Shown: positions 45,269-56,502, counted from the first letter of the stretch. The stretch is DNA of 64,000 nucleotides from Adiantum capillus-veneris (GCA_014529385.2 CM043961.1:17540978-17604977); one strand, 5' to 3'. Translations and numbers: made by a program. The notes: a model not told the origin generated them from the letters alone.

Positions 45269-48200
45269 TTACTCTTGGGAAGCATTGTAAGCATTGACAA
45301 GGTTTAGGTTATCCTTTAATTGTATGCCTTGCATCCATCTAGCATCTTCAAAAGGATAATTCTTAAACTTAATAAGATATCGTCGGATAGTCTTACCGCC
45401 TCTTAATACCTTGTCTTCATGTCGGAGAATGGACTCGGGCTGCAGCACCTCCTCGTGGTCCTCGATCTCCGGTGGGTCTTCAATAGTTGGTTCTTGAGGT
45501 GGCTCTCCTTTGTAAGGCTTTAAGAGGCTCACATGAAAAGCATTGTGTATGAGCCAATGATTGGGCAACTTAAGTTGATAGGCCATCTCATTGATTGGCC
45601 TAAGAATCTGGAAGGGACCATAATACCTTTTTGCTAGTTTAGCATAGTACTTTTGGTGGCCCGTAGGATTCTTGCCCGTCGTGTGCCTTAATCGAGCCTT
45701 GGGAAACTTTAACAAGACCCAATCGTTTTCTTTAAAGGCTTGGGCTCTTCTGTGCTTGTCAGCAGCAGCCTTTTGCCTTTGCTGTGAGATAGAGATAGCA
45801 TCCTTAATCTTTTGGAAAGATTCTTGTAGGTCTCGGCTATACTCATCTGCAGCGAAGATCTTCCCATGTACCTTAAGTAGCAAGGGACTTTTTGATCTTC
45901 CCTCAATTACCTCGAAAGGTGCTTTTCCTGTAGAAGTATGTACAGTGTTATTGTAAGCATACTCTACTAAGGGTAAGTACTTCTCCCATTGGGATCTTTG
46001 ATCTACTTCCGTTACATAGGCTTTTAGTAGATCGAGAATGGTTAGGTTAGCTATTTCACTTTGGCCATCAGTTTGTGGATGATAGGCCGAAGAGAAGTTT
46101 AGCCTTGTTCCTAAATTCTCAAAGAGACCCTTCCAGAAATTACTGGTCATTCTAGGATCTCTATCCGACACTATGGACATTGGCAAGCCATGGTACTTGA
46201 AAATTTGTGAAATGAAGAGGGTTGCCATTTGATGGGCTTTGATAGTCTTTTTGACAGGTATAAAATGAGCTTGTTTACTGAACCTGTCTACTATCGTCCA
46301 TATTCCTGTATTCCCATGGATAGACTTAGGCAATCCAAAGATAAAATCCATGGATATGCTCTCCCACGGTGAATTAGGGATTGGCAAGGGTTGAAGCAAT
46401 CCAAGTTGCTTCCCTCTATCAAATTTTGTCTTTTGACATACCACACATTTGGAAACATACTCGTGTATGTTCACTCTCATGGTAGGCCAATAGAAATATG
46501 TTTCAATTCCCTTTAGGCTAGACTGAATCCCTCTATGCCCCGCATATGGGCGAGCATGAGATTCATACATTACTTTCTCACGTAGTGAGTTAGTAACGCA
46601 TAGTCTATTGCCATAGAGAAGATAACCATCTTGTAAAGTAAATGGTTCTTCTTTCTTCCCTAATGCAAGGGCTGAAATCACATCTCTAAAATCGGGATCA
46701 ATAGCATACTCATCTATCATTGAAGATAGATCGTTGTGAGTTGCTATGGAAACCGCATTCACTCTCGGTCGTCTTGAGAGTGCATCGGCTACTTGATTAT
46801 GCTTGCCAGCAATGTGAGCAATATGAAAATGAAATTGCGAAAGGAAATTTGCCCACCTCATTTGTTTGTCGGAGAGCTTGTTCTGCGTCATGAAGTACTT
46901 AAGACTTTGGTGATCCGTTCGCAGAATGAAAGGAGTCCCCAATAAATAGTGCTTCCATGAGTCTAAGGCATGTAGAACTGCAAGGAGTTCTTTTTCGTAT
47001 ATGCCTAGAGCTTGCTCAACAGGGTCGAGCCTTCGACTCTCATAGCCTATGGCGTGCCCTTCTTGGAGCAAAACAGCCCCAAGGCAATCACCACAAGCAT
47101 CACATTGGACCTCAAATGGTTTTGAGAGATCCGGTAGTGTAAGCACAGGTTGAGAGATAAGCTTTTCTTGAAGCTTTTCGAAAGCATTGTTCTCCTTAGC
47201 AGACCACGTATACCTGACATTTTTCTTTGTTAGGTCATGTAATGGTCCCGCAATTTGTGAGAACTTTTCTATGAAGCGTCTATAGTATGCACACATACCT
47301 ATAAAGCTTCTTATTTCATGAAGATTCCTTGGTTTAGGCCATCCTTTTATTACCTCTAACTTGGATGGATCCATTTGGATTCCATCTTGAGAGATAATGT
47401 GACCTAAATATTGAATCTCTTGCAAGAAAAATTCACTTTTCTTTCGATTAACATAAAGTTTATTCTCTCTTAAAACTTGAAATATTACCTGGAGGTGTTG
47501 CTTGTGTTCCTCCAATGAATTAGAGTAGATGATAATATCATCAAAGAACACTCCAGTGAAGGTTCGATGAGGCCTGAACAGCTTCTCCATCAAGCGGTTC
47601 AATGTGGCTGGTGCATTAGTCAAGCCAAAAGGCATGACAATGTATTCGTAAAGACCAAATGTAGTACGAAATGCGGTCTTTACAATGTCTTGATCAACTA
47701 TCCTTATTTAATGATAGCCACTTTTTAGGTCAATCCTACTGAAGTAGGTCGATCCTTGTAGCTTATCAAATAGGTCTTCTACCCGTGGAACGGGAAACCT
47801 ATTCTTGATAGTGATCCTATTTAGTGCTCTATAGTCGACACACATACGATATGTGCCGTCTTTCTTTTGCACTAATAGCACAGGTGAGCAAAATGGAGAT
47901 GAGCTAGGCCTAACCATGCCCTTCTCAACTAACTCATGCACTTGCCGCATAATCTCCTCTTGTTGAGCTTGAGAAACTCTATAAGGAGGTTTGTTAGGCG
48001 GTGAACTTCCTGGAAGAAGTTCAATTGCATGGTCGTCATTACCTCGTTTAGGAGGTAGCTCACAAGGGATGTCGTCAATAAAGACATCTTGAAACCCCTT
48101 GAGAAAATTCGATAACTCTAATTCCTTTTGGTTGCTTTTATTTTCTTTTGCTAAAGCATTAGGTTCATTTTGAGAATCTTTAACAAAAATCATGTACACG

Positions 48201-50218
48201 GAAATAGAGCTCTTTATTGACTTGTTGAAAGCTGGTGTATGTACAATGGGGATGGTGTTACCCATCTCCTTAGCATCTATATACATGTCCTTTTCCCTGA
48301 ACTTAAAGGAGATTCTCCTTTCAGGAAATTTAACATGGGCAGCCAGGCGGTCAAACCATGGTGCCCCTAGGATTACATCCTCATGCTTGAGAGGAGAGAT
48401 AAAGAAGTCCTCTTTGTCCACATAGCCTTGGACATGAAGCCTCAATTTCCCGATTAAGGGAGTGACTGAAGCTTCTTGCCCCTTGAAGGCACTGTCTGCG
48501 GGTAGGATATCTCCCATCTCGTAGGATTGTATGCCTAGCTTGGTGGCTAACTCCATAGATATGAAATTGTGAGTAGAACCAGGGTCAAAGAGAATAAAAG
48601 CATCATGTTCTCTTACCTTTCCCCAAGCATGGCATAGAGGAGATCCTTTGTGGTGAATTTGGTGAATCTCCTCCTCTTGGATTTCAACCAAGGAAGCTCT
48701 AGGAGGATCTTGGCGGTTGTTCTTTTGGGGACAAGCGCGGTACGCATGCCCTTGTTCGCCGCACTTGAAACACCGGTTATCTTTACGATAACGCTCAAGC
48801 TCTTCAGGAGAGAGTTTATTCTTTCCTTTGTAAACTCCCTTCTCTTTAGCTTTGTTGGAAGTGCCCTTAGGAGACTTTTGGACATTGTCCTTCCCCTTAG
48901 GCTCATTGGAACCCTTGTTTTCCGGGGGCTTATTATTTCTTTTACCCCCCGTTTGGAAATTGATTCGAGAGGCCACCATAGTATGGTGTATTACCGCCGA
49001 TATGGTACGTGGCCTTTGGGAGTTGACATACTCCGCCATTTCTTCGGTTAAGCCCGCACAAAATTGTTGCTTTTGCTCTCCAAAATCCAACTTTTTGAAG
49101 ACAGTGGCCTTGAGTTGTAGGTCCCAAAACTTGTCTACATATTTGTGGATGGATTCATTGGGAGAGAGCTTTAAGCTTCGCCATTCGGTGAGTACTTTGT
49201 CTTTGGCATCGGTGGCCAAAAACTGCTTCATAATGGAAGCTCTTAAAGCCTTCCATGTTCGTGGAGCTTCACCGTTGGCTCGTAGGCTAGACCACCATTG
49301 TCTGGCGGACTTTTGAAAGTGCATAGCTACATGGCGTAGCTTAGAGGACTCCGTGAAGCCCTCATCTCCAAACGCCGCATCGAATTGCTGGATAAAGGCC
49401 AAAACTTTGTCTGTAGCACCGAAGGTGCCATCATAGGTAAGGAAAGAGATGCTCTTCCCTCCCTCTTTGAATTTCTTCAGCTTGGACGACCTCTTCCATG
49501 CGGCATAGGATTTCCTATGGCCTCTTCTTTTTGATGGTTCAAAAGTTGCACCATCACTTTCTTTAGAAGGTGAAGAATTTGATGAAGGTGGAGAAGAGGG
49601 TGACCTCTTTCTCGCCTTTTTCTTGTCTTGATCTTTGTCGTCTTCACCATAGCTTTCATAAGAGGAAGAGGATGAAGAAGATGGAGAAGAGGGTGTCCTC
49701 TTTCTCACCTTTTTCTTCTCTTGCTTTTTATCAACCCTCTTTGAATTATGGCGTGGAGAAGAGTGTGATGGTCTTCTCCGCTTGGGTGGTGATGGAGAGC
49801 GTTTAGCCCGCCGTCTTCATCGAGCCATCTCCGCCGAGGTGGCGGGAGACTCGCTTCTTTCTCGTTCCTTCGGTGGAGGCTCTTGAATTCTCCTTTGGGA
49901 AGGAGATGCATCATCCAGAAGTAAGTTCTTGAGCCCTTCATATGGATTCTCTTCTTCTTCCCGAATCGGAGAGAGACCTCTTTTGGTAGTCTCACAAGGA
50001 GGCTTCCTAGGTGTTCTCTCATCATGGTGATGAGCTTGGAGAATCCCGTGAGCACGGAGCTGCCGTTGCACTTCACTTTGGAGAGATGGATTGCCCATGG
50101 CTTGTTGAAGCCTAGAAACAAGATAGTTAACAAGCATTGAAGTATCATTAGTAGCTTGCTCATGAGCAAAATCAAAGTTATCAACATTAATTTCACTCTC
50201 TTTACTATTGTCAACCAT
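45269..50218 (-). pseudogene. Gag-Pol polyprotein of the chromovirus, two in-frame stops
   Basis: One frame from 50218 to 45269 (about 1650 codons) is interrupted only by TGA at 49817 and TAA at 47708. Order on the minus strand: Gag with a charged N-terminus, a Gag core ([22 protein letters not shown]) and a zinc knuckle ([15 protein letters not shown], about 48765); aspartic protease ([12 protein letters not shown], about 48570); reverse transcriptase (DLKSGYH, FFDDIIIYS at about 47545); RNase H (QCDACGDCLGAVLL); integrase with an HHCC zinc finger (GHRG...CVVCQ), core (MDFIFGLP, SDRDPRM) and YHPQTDGQSE; GPF motif; chromodomain near 45290-45430. Its role is copying and inserting the element, with the chromodomain steering it to chromatin. 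The protease has P where DSG is usual. As it stands it cannot make full-length Pol without readthrough. Confidence 0.95.
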
Positions 50219-50620
50219 TCTAACAACTTTTAGGTGTAAACTTTTTAGGTGTACTTTGGCACTTCAAGCCCTAGTTGCTACTCCTCTTTACCCCTTTAGA
50301 AAAAGCACTCAAGCTACTGTACCCGCGGCTCGAATACCATTAATTGCAAGGAATAGAAGAGAGGGTCTTTCGACACCAAAACAGCACCGGCTCCTGTCAA
50401 GCTTCTAATAGCTCAATAGTGGTTAAGCCGTAGGCAAGCCCCGTAGGACTCCACTACTAAGACCATAGCTCTCGACGGTGATGCCCCGTTAACTGCACAA
50501 AGGCAGGCGCACTGCAAGGCTAAAAAATCCCTATTCTACTTACTCACAGGCAATTAATAATACCAACCATTTGTAGCTAGCTTGAGGACCTCCCTTCTTG
50601 AGCAAGAAAAGAGAAACCTT

Positions 50621-50634
50621 GAGCTCTGATACCA
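50621..50634 (-). promoter_or_regulatory. primer binding site, initiator tRNA-Met
   Basis: Minus strand TGGTATCAGAGCTC begins one base after the 5' LTR end. It matches the 3' end complement of plant initiator tRNA-Met used by most plant LTR retrotransposons. Confidence 0.93.
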
Positions 50635-50635
50635 A

Positions 50636-52226
50636 TGTAACATTTAATGGCCTAAAATCTTATGTGTAGCGGAAATTAGCATGAACATAGTGGGCATTTC
50701 ATTAGAATAGATTCCTAATGAGAATTACAAGAGTGCTTGGGTGGAGAGAGCAACAAAAAGCATAACACCTAGTTAGATAGCATCGACAATACTTTCAAAA
50801 GAGAGAGCAATTAAGCTATTGACAATAGTTGAGGACCGGATTTGCATGGAGCCGGTCCCCCCTCCAAAAGGCTTTGTATTATGGTTTCTCCCATCAAGAG
50901 AGACATTGTACAATACAATTCTTTGTGTTCCTTCAAGACTAGCTAGTGCAATGAAGATGGAAGCTTCATACACCAAGCAAAACACTTAATCAAACACAAC
51001 TTGAATTATCCCCGTTCTCAGACCCAAGACCTCACACACCTTCGAAGATGGTGAGAGCTAGCAGGGTATGAGAGTAGATTGAGAGGAAAAAGAAGTATCT
51101 TACGAGAAAGAAGTACATCTCCTCACATAATCACTCATATTAGCATAGCTTAGCTTAGTAATTAGCTTGGTAGAGAAGATGAGCATGCATTGAAGCTTGG
51201 CTCTTGGTTGGATTTGCATCCACATGCCAAGAGAGTGTTGATGTAGGCTTCTATCTCACAAGCTTGGAGTAGGTGATGAGCTCTCCATTAAAGCTTGGGA
51301 GGAGATAGAGTATTTTCCCTTCACACATGGTCAAGTGTGAGAGTGTGTGTGTCAATGCCAAGCAAAAAATCAGCCCCCCCTCTCTCTTGGGCGAGCCCTA
51401 GCTGCTAAATAAGTCTGGCCTTTGCCTCATTGGACCTCCCCAGGTCAAGCCAATAGGAATTAAGCAGCATAAGTGATAGCCTTTAGACATGTGTCCCCCT
51501 TTCCCCTTTTGTGAGAGCTTTAGGTAATTAAATAATTAAACTAAACTCTCATTGGACCCCTTTGCCTCCTGGCCAATAGGAATCAGGCAAGCCATGGGGC
51601 TCCTGAATGCTCATTGGACCCCTTGGGAGACTGCCCAATAGTCTTCTAGGAGACTTAATTCTCATTGGTTTCTTTTATTAAATGTTTTTAAATTAATTAA
51701 ACTAGATTTACTCTAGCTTAATTCTCATTGGTCCACTTCAAGGGTCTTCCAATAGGAATTGGGCACACCTTGTGGGCATCTGGCCTAGGGAGCTGACATG
51801 TGTCCCTCATTCCCTTTGTGTAAAGGGAGCCTGTGTGTGTGTGTGTGGCTTTCTCTCTCATCCCCTAGCTTTGGGGCTCGCCCCCTCCCATGTAGGGATG
51901 TAGAAAGACTTTTTGGGCACACACTAAGCATCCAATTTTCCCTAGGGTTGACCTTTGGACACAACCTTTGAATTTTGGAACCTTAGCATTTTGGAAGTCT
52001 TAATGGGCTGAACCTTAGGGTCTTTTTGGCCCATTGTTTCACATGGCTCTTTTGCAGATGGCCCCCCCTTTGGATCCCTATTTTCCCTCCTTTGGATCCC
52101 TACTGTGGCCGGTCTGCTAACTTAACCAATATTCTAGCTTTTTCTCCCTTGGCACTTCCCCACATTAAATGATCAGTTTAATATGAGAAAATCATTTAGG
52201 AGAATTAGATATTGATTATTATGACA
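50636..52226 (-). repeat. 5' LTR of the chromovirus
   Basis: 1591 bases, TG..CA ends in plus-strand view, with one extra C in the run near 52062 compared with the 3' LTR. Promoter and polyadenylation signals for the element must lie here, but I could not fix a TATA box with confidence. Confidence 0.97.
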
Positions 52227-52231
52227 CTGTA

Positions 52232-52890
52232 CCACTAAATTGGTGAAACTTGTAAATTTTTTTCCTATTGGTCTCTTTGTTGAGTTATTTCATACCTGCA
52301 AAGTACATGTTGCTAAAACAATGCTGCTCTAGAAATCATTTGATTTCCTCTTGTGTGATAAGCTTCTTGATCGAGGGTGATATGTGAAAGAAAAAAATGG
52401 AATATGTTGCAAGATTGCTCTTGAAACTTCCATAGTCAAGTATATGCTTGCGACACAGACATTAATAATCTCCTTTTGGTCCAAGCGTTCTCACATTGTT
52501 GAAGGTTGCTATGTGCCTATGGATCAAGAGGTAGCAAGTTTGGAAAACAATGCTATCATAGACATGGAAGTGGTGGACAAAGACCTAAATCTTATGACAG
52601 TAATTACAATAAGGCAGCAATGCAATCTTTTGCAACTTCGACATGACATAGTGGAGGAGACTGCCGACATTGACTCCGTAAACTTTTCTTTCTTGCTGGA
52701 CAGACGAAGAGTAATGCAACAAAGGGAGAAGTTTTTTTGGCCATATTCAAATTGTGCCCATGTAATCATCCCTGACTGGATTCAACTAAATGTAACATTT
52801 TTGACTAGTTTAATCTTAATATCAAGTGTTTGCTCAAGAATCTCTCTCTCTCTCTCTCTCTCTGAGTATTCGAAACACATAGACAGATAG
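52232..52890 (+). pseudogene. unrecognised gene, right part, with a possible PB1/ubiquitin-like segment
   Basis: From 52384 a coding-like frame of about 168 codons reads CCKIALETSIVKY, SKRSHIVEGCYVP, then IDMEVVDKDLNLMTVITIRQ, LLQLRHDIVEE and FSFLLDRRRVMQQREKFFWP. The pattern of a beta-hairpin, an LR-x-x-I helix and an FxFLLD-R-V strand suggests a ubiquitin or PB1 fold, which is inference only. A stop at about 52243, just past the insertion site, and another at 52385 separate it from the left part at 42517-43321. I do not know the function. Confidence 0.35.
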
Positions 52891-52901
52891 ACAGTATCAA
52901 T

Positions 52902-53706
52902 TTAAGGTATAATCAATGAATTACTAAGTACATTTGTAAGTACAAATTTTGATGTGCTCAATGGGCTTAAGTACATTGCTTGCAGGTATGGGACCAAAAT
53001 GTCCTCTAGGTAAAAATTGTGAAGATGCCCTTCAGACAAAGGTGGGGATATAGTAGTGTCGGATGGACTAAGTAAACCCTTATGTGGTGTGTCATCAATC
53101 GACAAAATGTTGAAAGCATCATAAGGTACATTGATCTGCTCAAAGTGCTTGTAGAAAAGTGGTACATTGACTTTATTTGGGTGGAAATGTCTCGCAATGG
53201 TATTACAATTTCTTTGACTGTACACAAAATAAAAAGCCGATCGCTGAATTTCAGACAAATTACAAACTATAGAAACAAGGGGATTCACATTATGGGCCTG
53301 CATTGAAGACCAGATAGCAACCCTAAACCTTGGAATCAAAAAATACAAAAATTCCTTTGTGCCTAGTCGCATTAATACTCTGACATTTCCCAAGCGGAAA
53401 CTACGTGAATCGTAGAACTCTGTATGTACACTGAACGACTGTCGTAGCAGTAGCAATCCATTGAGATCCAAGAAAACCAATCTTTGCAATCATTTTGTGC
53501 ATACATATAAGTAGTTAGAAACAAAAAAGAATTTATTATTTAAGTACAATGGATATTACCGGAACAACCATATCTACTTGAAGCAAGAGTCCATACTGGT
53601 CATTTCTAATGTTGACATTTTGTTGTTGAGTGTCAATGTTTTCTTGTGTATTGCCAAGGGTGTCCACCTCTTGTGCTTGTGCAGTACATGACTCTTGTGT
53701 TTCCAT
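52902..53706 (-). pseudogene. FCP1/NIF-type HAD phosphatase domain protein
   Basis: A short first exon (53706-53560, METQESCTAQ...) precedes an intron beginning GTAATATC. The main exon (53489-52902) contains RLVFLDLNGLLLLRQSF, FRLGNVRVLMRLGTKEFLYF, RFRVAIWSSMQAHNVNPLV, LSIDDTPHKGLLSPSDT and LEDILVPYLQAM. This is the motif order of the FCP1 homology domain (nucleophile loop, RPG, VWSS, DD-P-K). The usual DLDET is DLNG here. Plant relatives with DxNG exist as far as I recall, so it may be a subfamily trait or loss of activity. The exon join is one base out of frame as I read it, so I call it a pseudogene with reserve. It lies 34 bases downstream of the protease gene on the same strand. Confidence 0.65.
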
Positions 53707-53739
53707 GGCCGAATGGTTAAACTATTCTATTGTCTGTTC

Positions 53740-55187
53740 CTAGCCTTGATTTGTAATATTGGCCTCCTCCCCTAACACTCCCTTATCCTCCTCTGCTTGG
53801 CCTAGAAACTCTGTTGCATTCTTCGTCTCTGAGGAGCATTTTACATCTGTATTTTCAGGGGCTTGGTCTACTTCACATTGCTCAACCCCAACTTCGGATT
53901 CAGCCGCTCCAACTACAAAGTTTACCGGTGTCTTTTCCTCTAATATGGGGTTAGTTTGAGAAATTTGTTTTAGGGTGTTGGAAACTAGCCTGAATACCTC
54001 TTCACCGGTCATTGTTAAAGCTATAATATGGTCGTCGACAAAACTGTCTTCTGCATCTAAAATTCTTGGGGTTGAAAGAGATAGTAGATGTTGAATCATT
54101 GAAGCATGGTACCTTTGTATTATTTTCCAAAGCATTCTGCAAAATTAGGTTGACTTTAATTAATAATAGCACTAATTTTGGACCATACCATAACAAGGAA
54201 TTACCTTTGACATAAATGGATGAAGAGCAGAAAAACTCTGGAGTATATACTCTGCATGGAGAAGACATCTCCAACCACAGGAATTTGGATCTGTCTGATT
54301 AGGCACTTTGACAGCTTTAAAGGTGGACTTGTACAGTTCATGATTTCCATAGAGTTTTCCATAGACATGAAGTAATCTTTTTATACATCTGTAAACAGTG
54401 AAGGTTATTTATTATTAACAATATTCAGGCCATCAACCATTCCCCAAATAAACACTAAAGGATTTATCAACACTTACACTCTTATCTCTGAATGTGTTGC
54501 TTGTATGGAGTTGATAGTTCATACCACTTGTTTGTCCAATTCTATACATACAAGGCTCCAATGATTTTCTGATTCGTATGGCAACACCAATGTTGTCACC
54601 TGGAGCATTGGACAGTGGACAAACCATCTCTCCAATGTGCCATGAGGGGTGTTCTTTATATGGAGTGGCACAGACATTTGTGGATCTAAAATATAAATTT
54701 CATTTTGGGTTTCTTGAGGGAGCTGGCTCTTTATTAAGCTACAATCACAAACAAGGATTTAATTAGAGGCCAAGTACCAACAAAGAAAGATCTTAAAGGT
54801 AGAGATGAGCACTTACTTTAGGCATACATAAACAATAGAGTCGGTAATTTGAGCATTTGGATCTTTCAATATCCCAATATCAACACAGTCCAATGCTAAT
54901 TGCCTACTGCCATCAGCAAGGGGAATTCTTGCTAACAGTCCCTCTGTCATGGAGTGTAATACATCATTGTTTCTTTCATTTAGCTCTGTGGTAACTTGCC
55001 CATAATGTCTCCTCTGGGCCTCTTCATCAGCAACAACATCAAACTGTATACTCTTTAACTTCTCTGCTTCAGAGTGACGTCTTTCTTCTTGCTCAGCTCT
55101 GGCTCTTGTGTTCACCTCATGAGTAACCTCATGAATCTTAACCCCTTGAACTCGGCGGCCTGGTGGTATTAGCAGTATATCTTTCAT
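53740..55187 (-). pseudogene. Ulp1/C48-type cysteine protease
   Basis: Exons on the minus strand: about 55187-54818 (charged and coiled-coil-like, RARAEQEERRHSEAEKLKS, then ITDSIVYVCL), 54738-54478, 54388-54205 and 54136-53740. The first three join in frame with GTAAGTG donors. Exon 2 has LPYESENHWSLVCIELDKQ with the catalytic His-Trp pair. Exon 3 has VPNQTDPNSCGWRCLLHAEY with the catalytic Gln and Cys. The expected Asp is Asn in NSI. A TGA at 54519-54521 stands where a Trp would fit, and exon 4 continues best in another frame. The family removes SUMO or ubiquitin-like proteins; many plant transposons carry captured copies. Probably inactive. Confidence 0.75.
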
Positions 55188-55231
55188 TTTGGGATCAATA
55201 AACTCATTAGGGATAAGGAGATTTTGTATCT

Positions 55232-55646
55232 CTAGCGTACTCTCTTAAGAGTCTCAGTGTCCTTGTCCATTATTGTCACGGTGAGCATGAGCAGCAACAA
55301 TGGTAATATCATTAAAATACTCCAAAAGAAAATGTTCTACTGCTTCTTGAAGACACAACAGGGCAACTGCCTTCCGCCTCATTGCACCAACACATGCTTC
55401 CTCATAGATTTGTCTCACTGCTCTTTGAAAAGGAAGTTTAGGGACACAAAGCTTAATACATTTCTGAGCTTTCCTGATCTCCCTAAATAAACCCATGTTT
55501 CTTTGAATATTCTTTATTCTTGGGCCCTTCAATATCTTCATTGGTTTACCTGAAGTTTTCTTCTTACTAGCAGACCTTCCACATGCTTTCTTTGCAAGCC
55601 CCGGTCCTTTCCCTGCCTTCCTTGCTGGTGCCTTAGTTCTTGCCAT
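55232..55646 (-). pseudogene. divergent histone H3-fold protein, frameshifted before the last helix
   Basis: It begins MARTKAPARKAGKGPGLAKK, an H3-like lysine-rich tail, then a histone core: REIRKAQKCIKLCVPKLPFQ (alpha N/alpha 1), RAVRQIYEEACVG, LLCLQEAVEHFLLEYFND (alpha 2) and HAHR (loop 2). In H3 the next residues are VTIMPKD. Here that block, as VTIMDKDTETLKRVR, is present but two bases out of frame (break near 55272), with a TAG at 55232-55234 where H3 would end. In the actual frame the protein ends at 55254 after 130 residues. Loop 1 seems one residue longer than in H3.1, a weak centromeric-H3-like trait, and PGTVALREIR is altered to NMGLFREIR. It is no ordinary H3. The stop lies 44 bases before the start of the protease gene. 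Confidence 0.75.
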
Positions 55647-55681
55647 TACACTGAAAGAGAAAAATGCAGAGGATCACTCAC

Positions 55682-55683
<2 letters not shown>

Positions 55684-55738
<55 letters not shown>
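55684..55738. repeat. (CT)n microsatellite
   Basis: A CT tract of about 54 bases, immediately upstream of the H3-like gene on its minus strand. Confidence 0.95.
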
Positions 55739-55739
<1 letters not shown>

Positions 55740-55902
55740 CCTTTTTTTGGGATCACAGCACGCCGGCTCAGATTTGACATGGGCTGATAGCCTACTACAC
55801 GTCGTGATCCACAAGGGGAAGGAGGAAAATTAGAAACTTAATTCAAGCCTTTTAGACAACAAGTCCCAATTTTAATAATGATTATTAAATTGAGTATCTC
55901 TC

Positions 55903-56098
<196 letters not shown>

Positions 56099-56245
56099 CC
56101 ACCCCGATTTTTGTGGATCACGACGCGCGGGTTCATCTTTAAGCCAGGCTAGTTTTTGTCCACGCATCGTGATCCACAAGAGGATCGAGAAAAATTGTAA
56201 TCTATATTTTTCCTTGTAAGCAACAAGACTCAATAGTTTTGTAGG

Positions 56246-56251
<6 letters not shown>

Positions 56252-56326
<75 letters not shown>
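56252..56326. repeat. (GT)n microsatellite
   Basis: A GT tract of about 75 bases. Confidence 0.97.
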
Positions 56327-56327
<1 letters not shown>

Positions 56328-56502
56328 TTTGTATGGATCACGAAGCGATCGAGGACACAAAAGCAAGCAAAGAGAACACTCTACTACGCGCCGTGATCCA
56401 TTTTATGACATCCCTCTGTGTGTGTGTGTGTCTTTGTATGGATCACGGCGCGAGTACACAAAAGCAAGCAAAGAGAACACTCTACTGCGCGCCATGATCC
56501 AT

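Larger units (their letters stand above)
43322..52226 (-). mobile_element. Ty3/gypsy chromovirus, nearly complete, minus strand
   Basis: Two long direct repeats flank a gag-pol region. CTGTA occurs immediately outside both ends (43317-43321 and 52227-52231), a five-base target duplication. The primer binding site and polypurine tract sit in the expected places. Pol order is protease, reverse transcriptase, RNase H, integrase, then a chromodomain, which defines a chromovirus. Total length is 8905 bases. By eye the LTRs differ at about four positions plus one C-run length, so insertion was recent. Confidence 0.97.

Noticed and set aside
53700-53730. tRNA-like start GGCCGAATGGTTAAAC
   Set aside because: Only a D-arm resemblance; no T-arm follows at the right distance, and it overlaps the start of the NIF-type gene.
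52902-55646. Insertion of a giant DNA virus fragment
   Set aside because: Gene content fits loosely, but introns with plant-like GT..AG borders and no other viral hallmark genes make it unsupported; kept only as an alternative.
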